Positions 23,401-33,870 of a stretch of DNA of 64,000 bases are shown in pieces. A model generated the notes under the pieces. It did no database searches and was not told the DNA's origin. It saw only the letters and a list, made by a program, of their open reading frames with translations. Each line of letters begins with the position of its first letter. The first letter of the stretch is position 1. This DNA is from Calcarisporiella thermophila CBS 279.70 (lineage: Eukaryota; Calcarisporiellomycota): contig NW_027192202.1 in assembly GCF_041956535.1 (NCBI RefSeq), forward strand, positions 110,018 through 174,017, given 5' to 3'. Both the position numbers and the translations under genes were made by a program.

Positions 23401-23612
23401 ATCATCCCGGACTCCCCTTGCTTCCTCTTCCAAAAAGCGTTCGCTTACCTCTCTTTAAAGTATGCAATGACATTGATCGAGTCCTCCTGGGCCCATTTTG
23501 CAAAGTCCTTCAGATGCTTATTGGCCTGCTCCAGCTCCTGGATCACGGGATCGCCCGTGGAGGAGAAGGCCAGGCGGGAAGCAGAGGCGCGTTTGTCGCG
23601 TGCTGCTTGCAT
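20486..23612 (-). CDS. Rho GTPase-activating protein with N-terminal helical (F-BAR-like) region, Rgd1 type
   Basis: A gene of about twelve exons; the largest is the last (about 21280-20486). I estimate 770 aa; several borders are approximate. The start at 23612 (MQAARDKRAS) precedes helices that resemble an F-BAR domain (VIQELEQANKHLKDFAKWAQ; TTYFQAWSYLYHTTEMLAAR; LHEIDRKLQDML; MKRNYEIKCRELNQALQ; LREEQTSTMNWAFQMLNFML). The RhoGAP domain follows: IPILVEKCIKYIDERG, then GVYRVSARQNLITKLRHSFE with the arginine-finger residue, then DLPAIAGLLK, LFLRELPEPLFPF, and LRALVLHLARVVEQQDYNMM. The tail is glycine- and proline-rich. Such proteins switch off Rho GTPases at the cell cortex. F-BAR plus RhoGAP is the order in yeast Rgd1; the F-BAR call is the weaker half. 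Confidence 0.8.
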
Positions 23613-24470
23613 TCTCGTCAGATTCGGGATGGAAAGCGGTGGATGGGATTTCGATTGTATTGTTAGGTTAAATTTATTGTGCCTAGAGCCAAAAATGAGG
23701 TGTTGATAATTGGTGTGACTTGAAATTCTAAACAATCGTGAGCAACTCTAAAAAAAGTAATATCACATCAACCTTACTTTTTTTGTGAGAGGTGGAGAAA
23801 GCCTATCGACAGGGCATATTTCCCCTCCCATATGAATATGGAGCCACCGAGGCTCGACTCGCCTTCCGCTTGGATGGCCCCCTACGTGCGATATCCCGGC
23901 CGCCTCTCTATAGCGTGCAAGGTATCCCAGTGCGGATACTCGCCTCCAAGAAAACGGGTTTCATTTGCTATGGTTTGAATTAAATATCTAGCTTTAATGA
24001 GGAGAGAACTAAATGAAACTGCCAAGTCTCCGGACACCCTCAAAAGCTCCCCACCACCCTTCTACCTCCTCGCGCGAAAAGGCTCCGTTTCAAGCGGCTA
24101 TAGTAATCAGTTCGGCATACCGGACTGCGGCCCCCGTCCGCATCGATTCGGTTTGAAATTTGGCCTGCGGATTCAGCGCCGAGAGGAGGGGGCCTCGTAT
24201 CAGCTCGCGATCACGTTCGGCTTCATAGCGAACGATGCCATGGATTAAAACACTTATTAACGTGGATTATTTTATTGGTTCATTTTAATATAGAGAAAAA
24301 AGTAAAGAAAAAAAAAAGAGATGAATATATTGTATAAAATAAAGCGGATATATATCAGAATTGCCTAAGATAAAAGGAGCTTCAAATGGAGGGGAAAAAG
24401 AAAAGACTCAAAGATAAAAACTTCTAAAAAGCAACTTAAAAACGTTTTTTTTTTCTTTCTTTCTTTCTTA
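23613..24470. other. Intergenic region with an unassigned coding-like island
   Basis: Between 23790 and 24248 the base composition becomes coding-like. Two plus-strand frames (23792-23983 and 23997-24248) read as plausible protein; the second ends in a strand-rich stretch (RFGLKFGLRIQRREEG, YQLAITFGF). I found no domain and no splice pair that joins them. It may be a gene fragment. The rest is A-rich 3' flank of the JSN1-like gene. Confidence 0.35.
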
Positions 24471-27400
24471 TTACTCGCCCACGACAGAATTAGCCGAGGA
24501 TAAGGGAGGTGTAGGAGCCTGCCCTACCTCTCTCTTTCCAACGTCGAAAAGCCCCGGAGAATACCCTCTGCTGTTCCCATTTACAAACGCATCCAGAGAC
24601 GACCCATATCCACTGGGCGAAGGCGACATCCAGTACTGCTCCCCCTGATAGCCTGCCCCATGTTGGGGCTGGGATGCCTGGGAGTCGGCGGGTTGTAGTT
24701 GTGAGTGTAGATGCTCCTCTAGGGCGGGATTGGCGCCGAGCTCATCCAACACGCGCTTATAGGCCTGCACGTGACCCACCCCCAGTCGCTCCACCACTCT
24801 TTTCAGCAAGCTCGCCGCCGCTGCGCGCCTTTCGGGGTCCAGCAGACCCAGCGCACGGTGTACGATGCCCACGCCGTGCACGGGATCGCTCATGGCCTCG
24901 CTCAGCACCCTCTCCTCGAGCAACGTCTCGACCACCTGATCCCGGACGGGGTCGCTCTCCGCCTCCCCAATGAGCTTGGCCACCGTCTGCGAGGCAAGCT
25001 TATGCGTGCACAGATAGCCCAAATTTCCCAAGAGCCGCTCCGCGAGCATGCGCCTGCCCGCCCCACCTCCAATGTCGTTCTCCAACACCCAGCTCAACAG
25101 GAGAGTCCCGTTCGGATTCGTCACGAGAGCCAGCCCGGTGCCGATCACCGCGGCAGCCACCTGCTTCTTCTGATCCGGGGTGGTGAACGTGCTCTCCAGG
25201 CAGGTGCGCATCGCGCGCGCACCAAAGCGGCCCTGCGCGATTTCCCACGTGCGATCGACCATGGCGTCGAAGGCGTATTGGTTGTGCGCAGGCCCAAATT
25301 TTAGGGTGCACTGCACGACGTAGTTGCCGAACTGGTCAAGGAGCAGGGAGGGGGCATAGGGTTTGAGATGGGTGCTGATCAGAGAAATCTAAAGAAGGGA
25401 GGAGGAAAAAAAAAAACATAAGCCCGATCCATGGATGAATACCACCCTTGCTAGTGGGGAAGAGCTGTTCGACTCACCTGCTCGGGGGTGCGTGCACACT
25501 CGATGATCTTCTGGGCCGCCCACGTTCCGTTCTTGTGGATCCCTATCATGGCCAGATGCGGCGCAATGCGCTCCAGCATCTTCGTCTTGGTTGCTTCACT
25601 GCATTTGTCGAAAAGGCGTTGGATCACGGTGTTTCCAATGTAGTCGCTGCACAACTCCACGATCTCGGGGAGGCACTCGTTCGCCATGTCCTCGACTTCG
25701 GGGGGCGAGCACACCGCGCTGTCGAGCCGCTTGCGCATCTCCTTCAGACGGGTCACATCGACGCGTCGGGACAAGCTCTCGGGTGGCACGGAGGGGATGC
25801 TCGTCTTGTACTCATAGGCGCCGATGTCGCACGCCTCCTCCCCGGTCGTGGCCTCGGCCCCACCCAACTCCCGCAGTAGCTGGGTGTACTCGCGCGAGCG
25901 TCCCTCGGCGTTCATGCTGCTCAGCGCGGCCACGTTGGCTTGGTACGCCCCTATTCCGCCCCAGCGCTTCTTCTCCTCCTCCACCGAGCTCGAGGGCAGG
26001 ACGGAGGGCGACGGCGGCTCCTTTGCGAAACCAATTCTAAGCACCGCGCCGCTGACCCCGAACAGGTCTTTGCCCATGACGCTCCGCCTGGCGAGCACCG
26101 CGTCCTCCGTCCGCGTGAAGTTCACAAACCCGCAGTTCTTGTGCGTCAGCACTCTCGCGCTCTCCACCTGGCCGAAGGCGGAAAACACGGCGCTGAGGTT
26201 TTCGGGCGTGGTGTTGGCGGGGATGTTCCCGATCCACAGGGCTCGGGTCGGCTGCTCCGTCACGGGGTCCGACTTGCCGAAGCCCAGCCGGACCACGCAC
26301 TGCCCAATCCGCCCGCCCATCCGATGCAGGATCTCGTCGCGCGCGCTGATGGCATCCTCCACCGTGGCAAAGTGCACGAAGCCGCACTCTTTGTCGGGGA
26401 GAAGCTTCACGCTCTCGACGGGCCCCAGGCCGGAGAAGATCTGGCGGAGGTCGGCGGTGCTCAGGGTGGGGTCCAGGTTCCCGACGAAGAGGGTGCGGGA
26501 GGGGGTCTGCGACATGGAGTTGCCCGTCGAGGCCGCCGCGGCGTTGTTCAGCGGGTAGGCCTCGAAGGGGGAGGGCGCGCGCTGGATGTAGGGCGAGCTC
26601 ACCTCAGCCATAGGGCCCGCGCGGCTGGGCTGGGGGTATTTGGGGTAGGGCTGGTGCTTGCCCTCCACCACCCCGCTCACCAACAGGCCCAGCAGCTCGT
26701 TTCCGCCCATGCCGTTTTCCACGGCCTGCATGCCGTACTCGCCGCCAGAGGGGGGCGACAAGTCCCCGCCGGAGGAGGGCGACGCGTCCACGTAGGACAG
26801 ATCGGGGGGGTTGGGCGAGTCGAGGATGCCCACCGAGATGGCCCTGGGGCGTAGCAAGTGGTGCAGGCGACTCATGACCGAGGGCACTTGCGAGTGCAGG
26901 TGGGCGGCCGAGTCGTCGTCCTCCACCGCCTCGCACTCTGCCGCGGCCGCCTCGCGGTAGTACTCGTCCTCGTAGCGGTTGGTGGCCGAGGTGGAGAGCG
27001 AGCGCAGGCGGTGGGCCATCTTGATGCGCAGGAGCGGGTTGTGTGTTTCCTGGGGGGGCATGGCGGTGGGGCTGGCCAAGGCCTGCCCGCCGACAAAGGA
27101 ATATTCCGCCTGGCCGGCGTCCACCTTCCCGGCTCGGGGGCTGAGGGGGTCCTCCAGGCCCAGGATGTTCAGAGTGCGCGCGATGGAGTTGGCGCTCTCC
27201 TCGGTCAGCTCGCCGCCGGGGGTGGTCGGGGTAAGGGTGCTGGGCTCACGCTCGGACCAGGCGAAGATGGATGGTCCAAACGCCTTCGAGATGGTCGCAC
27301 TGGGGAGGGTCAAGGATCCGGAGCGGAAGCGCGTGGAAATGGAGAGGGGAGAGGGTTTGCGTGCAATGGAGGATGCATGCGGCACGGGCAGAGATGGCGT

Positions 27401-27691
27401 CGGCTGCTGCTGTTGCTGTTGTTGCGGGTGGTGGTGGGGGATGACCACGGGGATGGAGGTTCGCGATGGCATGGTGTCAGCACGAGGGCGACGCAGGCCG
27501 GAGAGCGCGGGAGACACGTAGGGCTCCGCTGCGAAGCTGGGGCTGGCAGGGGTGCCATTGGTGGAGGCAGAGTTCTCGACGGATCGCCGAAGCAGATCTA
27601 GATGCGACACGTGAGCTGACGGCAAGAGGGGAGAGATTAGAGGCTCTGGCGGAAAACCAGGGGAAATCGCGGTTAGCTTACCCCCATTCAT
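24471..27691 (-). CDS. RNA-binding protein with two RRMs and Pumilio repeats (JSN1/PUF1-like)
   Basis: Two exons, 27691-25478 and 25388-24471, join in phase 0 to 1043 aa. Residues 1-390 are low-complexity, with a short glutamine run. RRM1 (about 400-475) starts RTLFVGNLDPT and has CGFVHF; RRM2 (about 480-555) starts RALWIGNIPANTT and has CGFVNF. From about 660 come helical PUF repeats with signature blocks: YIGNTVIQRLFDKCSE, HKNGTWAAQKIIECA, FGNYVVQCTLKFG, FGARAMRTCLES. The RRM+PUF order matches yeast JSN1 and PUF2, which bind mRNAs for membrane-linked or mitochondrial proteins. The region is very GC-rich, which creates long empty frames on the other strand. A possible 36-nt in-frame intron directly after the ATG (GTAAGC...CGCCAG) is too short to trust. 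Confidence 0.9.
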
Positions 27692-29236
27692 GATGTCATG
27701 CAGCGGTACACCTTGGCAGAAAGGATAACAGCACGGACTGATGACAAATTAGCGAGGGCGAGGGAGAGGATTATCAACACAGTGAGGAGGGGGCGATTGG
27801 CTTTTGATTGGCAAGGAACAGGAGGGGCGGCAGAGATGAGGGCTTAAGGGAAATGGGGAGAGGGATATCGCAAGAAGTAGGGACAGGGCAACAGGAATCA
27901 ATAAAAAAGGAAATAAAAGATGGACTAGATTATTATTTGGAACCCACGGCTCTAAAAAAGACCAGACACAACTTCTGACAAAGGCTCCACTTTCCGATAG
28001 GCCATACAGGGCGCTTCTTCCAGCGGGGGGGTTTCGTTGCGAAGGCGTCGAATCAACCGGATGATGGCGGATAGCAGAATCGGCGCACGCGCGTTCAATC
28101 ACGCTGAAGACGGAGAAAGATGGAAGCAGGCGGAAAGCGGGGGAGCAACAAGCAATACCAGTCTGGAATAAGGAAAGGGATAATTGGGAAATTCGGACGG
28201 GTCGCCAAGAGGGAAAAAAAATAAACGGAAATTAAAATTCGTCCTCGCAAACCAGCTTTCGTTTCAGCTGCTGCATCCTCGCCTCCCTGCCCTTGGGCCG
28301 GCGTGGCCGCAGCGAGGATCCCGGGCTCGCGCGTGAGCGACCTCTTCTGGCTGCGTGCGGGCTTGCTGCAATTGCGCGCCCTCCGAGCTCTACTGGCCGC
28401 GGCCTCCCCAGAGCGTGCCCCTCGGCCTTTCCCTCCCCAGGCTGACGCTCAGCCTCTGGTTCCGGCGGAGGGTGTGGGCCAGAGTGCTTTTGCGCTTCGG
28501 GCCGGGCCATTCTCACGGGCGAAGCTGCACTGCGCGAGATTCCGCAGCAGACGTCCGGCCATGCAAGCGCCATTACAGTGCGCCAGATGGCTCCTTGGAA
28601 AACAGAAAACAGCGATTCGTGGAAGGCCGCATCCACAACCACACACGCAATCGCATACGCATGCGCATCTCCTCCACCTATATACCCCCCCCCCTGGGTT
28701 GACATTATCAGCGAGCACCGCTGGATATGGGAAATTCTCATGTCGATGGAATCGTGGTTACAAATCGATTCATCCCCAGGCTGGGCCCGTCCAATGGTGC
28801 GATCTGGCTGGATGATTCGCTGCATTCCTTTTATGCACCGTCGGCCAGAAATCTCGGATCCCCTAGGTTCCAAACCACTGCTTTGGGGTGCCCCTATATG
28901 CGTGTTACCTAATGCAGGCTGGCAGAAACCGGCCCTCAACAAAAATGCTTATCCATATGCGATGCCCTCTCCCGTAGGCCAAAAAGTATATATACATAAA
29001 TTCATATTCGATTTTCCTAATGGGCATGGATCCTAGTGCCCATCCTTCTTATCCTCTCCAGCTTTCTCTCTAGGCGAGAACATAAATCACGAGTGTAAGT
29101 GGACCCCCCTCCATCTGCCTTTTCTTTTCGCCCGATCCAGCCGAGCTGCGGGCCTCTCCTCCTCGATTCCTTCGAATTCATAATCCTTTCCATTAGCAAG
29201 TAAGAATCCCTGAATAGCAACTGACATTTTTGAGAT
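27692..29236. other. Long intergenic region, possible unresolved minus-strand gene
   Basis: This contains the divergent promoters of the JSN1-like gene and the DCAF7-like gene. A minus-strand frame ends at 28232 with a basic tail (QLKRKLVCEDEF) and is open back to 28942, but it has no ATG at its head. A C10 run at 28685-28694 interrupts it. It may be the 3' exon of a short gene or chance in GC-rich DNA; I do not call it. Confidence 0.35.
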
Positions 29237-30624
29237 ATGACCATGGAGGGCATGGGATTGCCGCGACGTGTGGACACCAAATCGCCAGGCGATCCACAAT
29301 CTACCCCTTCTCACGCTTTCCCCCCTTCCCACGCACCGCCCGCCCCCGAGAATGCAGAGGGCACGATGCGCGAACGCAAACACGTCCTACGATTCGAGGC
29401 GCCATGGCCCATTCATGGATTAGACTGGAGTCAGAGGCCCGGTGAGAGGGGCGGATGGCGACTTGCAATCGGTAGTCTGATCGAGGAACATGTGAATAAG
29501 GTAGAATGCAGTATTGCATTTATGTGTATGCTTTTCTAACGCGAGTATCTTGCACGGGGGGGCGGACGGACTCCAGATCCAAATTGTGACGCTCCCTGAA
29601 TTCACCGCGTCAAGAGACGACGCCCACGTTGATCTAGCGGTGCTCTCCGAGGTAGACCATGGCTATCCGGTCACGAAAATAGCCTGGGAGCCGTGGAAAG
29701 TAAAGACGCATTGCTAGGCGCCCCATATTTCCTTGCTTCATCTGGCTGACCTGTGTGTTCGTCTTGTATTAGGGTGGAGGTAGCTCCACGGATCTCCTGG
29801 CCACCACGGCCGAGGTGGTCCGCATCTGGGAACTCCCAATCTCCGGCGACGGAGAACTTACCCTGCGCACCTCTCTGTGCAATACCAAGTCCGAGTTCTC
29901 GGCCCCGCTTACGTCCATCGACTGGTGCGACGTGGACCCCTCTCTCCTGATCACCAGCAGCATCGACACCACCTGCACCCTCTGGAACGTCGAAACCGGC
30001 CAGTCGACCACGCAGCTTGTGGCGCATGATAAAGAGGTCTACGACGTGGGCTTTATGCCGGGGAGCAGAGACGTCTTCGCAAGCGTGGGCGCGGACGGCA
30101 CCGCGCGGCTCTTCGATCTAAGGGCCCTCGAGAGATCGACCATCGTCTACTCGTCGCCCTTCGCCCCCGCCAATGCCAGCGCCCTGCCCGTGATTCCAGG
30201 CGTCTCGCTGCTCCGACTGCAGTTCAACCGCGTGGAGGCCAACATGCTCGCCACCCTACATGTGGCCACCAACATCGTCCATGTGCTTGACGTGCGGCGG
30301 CCAGGTCAGCCTTTGATTGAGCTCCGTGGCCACTCCAGTCCCGTGAACACAATCGGGTGGGCGCCTCACCTGCGCAACCTGCTGGTTTCCGGGGGGGATG
30401 ATTCCCAGGTGCTCGTCTGGGATCTCGAAGACAATCAGCACAGCAACCATCCTTCCGAGAATGTGATGCTAGGGGCCCCCCCTCCTACCGCGCACAAGGT
30501 GATCAGCCACCCGATCCTGGCCTACACTGCGGAGGCGGAGGTGGATCAGCTCTGTTGGAGCAAAGTGCTTGCGGATCGCATGTGTATTAGTTTTGGTCGG
30601 CATTTGCAGGTTTTAAAAATCTAG
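29237..30624 (+). CDS. DCAF7/WDR68-like WD40 scaffold protein
   Basis: Three exons, 29237-29500, 29577-29699 and 29773-30624, give 412 aa. After a proline-rich leader of about 45 residues the sequence follows DCAF7/WDR68: LRFEAPWPIHGLDWSQRP, then RLAIGSLIEEHVNKIQIV, YPVTKIAWEP, LLATTAEVVRIWEL, SSIDTTCTLWNVETG, VAHDKEVYDVGFMPG, ASVGADGTARLFDLR, VNTIGWAPHLRNLLVSGGDD and VDQLCWSK near the end. The family serves as a platform for DYRK kinases and CUL4-DDB1 ligases and is related to plant TTG1. The leader is longer than in animals; the ATG before RERKHVLRF (residue 44) is an alternative start that gives the usual length. Confidence 0.9.
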
Positions 30625-31514
30625 CCCTTTATTATTATGTTGGTATGTGTTTCAACAGATGCCTTTTTTCCCTCCCCTTCTCCCCTAGCAACTCTGACTT
30701 CGATAAAGGACGCTTTACCCCCCCCCCCTTCTTTTTATTTCTCCTCTTTTTTATGTCTTCCTCTATTGCTTTTTATTTTCGTCGTTTCTCTATTATATAT
30801 TTCTACTTTCTCTTTGTTGATTGATATTTGCTAATCCTCTTATTTGTGTAGTTCTTCGACTGGTCCTTACACTCCCCTCCTACCCCCTCTTTCTTTCTTT
30901 GGATCAGCCTATTTCAAACTTGTAGTCTTTTCTATTTTTATCTAGCTTTATTTTTTATTTTTCTCTTAGAGCGGTATGGTTATAAAAAGATGGCAGCTAA
31001 GACTGGACATTCTTTCCACTTGAGCCCCTTGTCCCCAAAGCTGTGAGATTGAGTTTAGGCTTGGTGAAACGGGATAAAAAACGAGGCCATGGCTCCACAC
31101 TCAGCTTAGCTTTCTATACCGTTTCCGTATGCTTTGTTAGAGACGAGTTGGGAAACTCGTGGTAGCCTTCTCCATCCAAATGAGTAGAACTTCGAGTGGG
31201 GGAGGAGGGGGGGGGGGGCACGAACCAGGCTATGGATGGGAAGCCTCTCTTGGATTGGTCTAGCGGGAATGGTAAATCCGGAAAAGGGGGGAGGAGGTAA
31301 AGCATTCGGAGTGAGGACAGAGTGTACGACATGGTGGGCTTGCTTTATATTTAGATGGAAGGCTTTATTCGGAGCGATTTAATTAAACTAGTAGTAGAAA
31401 TCAAAGGGAGATGCATATGCATATATCACTGAAAATCAATTCCAATAGCAAAATAATAAATAAACAGCAAATAAATAGAGTATAAATTAACCCCCCCCCC
31501 CCCCCCAAGGGTGC
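30625..31514. other. Convergent 3' flanks with homopolymer tracts
   Basis: T-rich 3' flank of the DCAF7-like gene and 3' flank of the permease. It holds C11 at 30718-30728, G12 at 31207-31218 and C16 at 31491-31506. No gene seen. Confidence 0.6.
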
Positions 31515-33584
31515 CTAGAGAACAAGTCGGCCCAGCTTTCTCCACCTTCTCTTCCAACCTCCCGCCTCCGGCTCCTCGTGCTTTTCCAGTTCATTCTGCT
31601 CCTCGGCCGCCTGCAATTCCTGATCCTTCGCCAGCTCTCGTTTCCCGGCGTCCAAGTCGATCTCCTCCAGGGGAATGATCCGACTTCGCAACACCAACTG
31701 GCACACCCCCCATAGGAGCAGGAAGAAGATGGGCCCGGTGTACAAGAGGAAGAACTTCAGGGGCTGAACGGGGGGCAAAAAGGCGGAGTAGCCCTGCCCG
31801 AAGATGATCAAGACGCACAGGCCTAGGGAGTAGAGGTTGCCGTACGGGAACAACGGTCCCCGGAAGGGCAGGTCGTCCAGGCTACGGCCCTGTCGTTCGA
31901 ACGCCCGGCGGAAGCGGTAGTGCGCCCACGAGATCCCAGTCCATGTGACAAATCCGGCGAGCCCAGCCGTGTTCATGAGGAACGTGAACACGGTCTCCAC
32001 CGGCAGGAAGGATGTGAGGAAGGCAATGAAGCCGAAGAGGGTGGAGCAGCAGAGCGCCGCCACCGGCACCCCGCGTTTGTCGATCCATCCGCACCATTTC
32101 GGGGCAACCCCTTCCTTCGAGAGGGCGGTGAGGGTGCGGGCCGCCACGTAGAGGCAGGAGTTTCCGCACGAAAAGATGGTGATGAGGATCACCGCGTTCA
32201 CCACCGACGCAACCCCCGATATCCCGGCCTTGACGAACACCAGTGTGAAGGGGGAGACCGTTGCGTCGCGTTGGTGCCCCAGCTTGTCGAGGAGGCGCGG
32301 GTCGTTGGCAGGGATCAGGAGCCCAATGATGAAGATACAGAGGATGTAGAAAATGAGAATGCGGTAGAACACCTGTTTGACTGCAAGTGGCACGTCTCTA
32401 CGTGGGTTGCGGGACTCTGCTGCGGTGACGCCTACAATCTCGCTGCCCTGCATCGTGAGGCCAGCTGAGGACAACATCGGGTTAGAGGCGGTGGAATGAA
32501 AGCAATAAAATCAAGGGCATCCACTAACCAATGACCAGCACGTCAATGATCCCGAGAATTGGGTTCGCTCCAAATGCCCCTAAAATAGATCAAGATCGGT
32601 CAATGCCTCGTTCCGCTAACATCCTTGCGACATTGCAGCCCAACTCCCTACCTGGATCGCTCCAATACTTGAACCCCACCACCTCGCCTCCAATCACCCC
32701 TCCATCCGTGAGGACACCCACAATGATGAATACAATACAGGTCAACACTTTCACCAATGAGAAGATGTACTCTGCTTCGCCATAGATCCGAGCCCCGAAC
32801 ATGTTGAGGGCAAAGATGATGACGAGGGTGATCGCAGACCAGGCCCAGCTAGGCACCACTTTGGTCCAGAATGACATGATGATGGGGACGGCGGTCAACT
32901 CAATGGCGAGAATGGTGGACCAGGAGACCCAATAGTTCCAGCCAATGGCGGCGCCGAAGGATCGATCACTACAACATATCCGAGGGCGATGTGAACAAAG
33001 GAAGCGTCTTAATAAACGGCTTGGCAAGCCATTCTACTTACACGAATCGAGAGCAATAGGAGGTGAACGCCCCTGGGACTGGTATATAGGTGGCGAGCTC
33101 CCCAAGGGACATGGTCACAAAGTAAACGAAAGAGCCAACTAAAGCCACAGAGCGCATCAATGTTACTTTCTCTCCTCCTCCTCCTCCTTCATCAGAATAG
33201 GCAACCCTCTACTAACCTATCACATAGGAAATAAGCGCCCCAGCAGGCCCAGCAATCGCCACCGTTGCTCCTGAAGAAAGAAATAGGCCCTGTCCTATAA
33301 CGCCCCCAATTGAAATCATCTATGATGGTAAAAAAGAGGCCATTGAATTGACTTTCAACCCATTGGAAATGGAGAAAGGCCGGACATCCCGCCTATTCCA
33401 CCCACAAAAGAGACCACCGGCAAGTTCAGCAGCCACTATGCCCTATTACCTGGAGATGTCTCGAATGTAATGTCCGCTTGTAGCCATTTTGACTCTCCAC
33501 GCTCTGGTCGCCACCAGCGTCTTTGCCGTGCTCTTCGGGAACGACGACCACCGCCACCTCGAAATCCGGACTCTTCGATGCCAT
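31515..33584 (-). CDS. Amino acid permease, yeast amino acid transporter (YAT) family
   Basis: Six exons close in phase: 33584-33450, 33319-33217, 33138-33042, 32968-32652, 32579-32529, 32464-31515, giving 550 aa. The first exon (45 codons) ends [10 protein letters not shown] and joins [16 protein letters not shown], the conserved YAT opening ('LK-RH-Q-I-IGG-IG-GLF'). Next come [26 protein letters not shown], and [20 protein letters not shown], the conserved loop of the family. About twelve hydrophobic segments are present, with hydrophilic ends. It imports amino acids with protons at the plasma membrane; which ones cannot be told. The acidic/basic tail ([16 protein letters not shown]) is cytosolic by analogy. 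Confidence 0.9.
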
Positions 33585-33870
33585 GATAGAAGAGGCCTTT
33601 GGCTATATCTAGTGCCGAGAAATGCAGAGAACCCAAATGTCAGTGTGCCTCGGGCGACGGAATGAAGGAGGGGATCAATGAATGGCAGCCAACAACAACC
33701 GATTTCATTATATCCATCCGGAAATTGAATTTATACCCTGACTCACAGGGTTCAGCCAACGAGGGGCCAGTCCGATGGGCTCATTTGATATTAAAATTTC
33801 CGAGCGCCCAAAAAGTTTAAGTTATTAACGGTTTTATTACTCCACTTGAATGCTCGAAACTTAAAATTCC

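Noticed and set aside
25824-27601. Several plus-strand ORFs of 180-304 codons
   Set aside because: All are antisense to the JSN1-like gene, which has clear RRM and PUF motifs; third-position GC bias removes stops on the other strand.
28232-28942. 236-codon minus-strand ORF as a gene
   Set aside because: There is no ATG at its head, it crosses a C10 run, and no domain is visible. Only its last exon-like part might be real.
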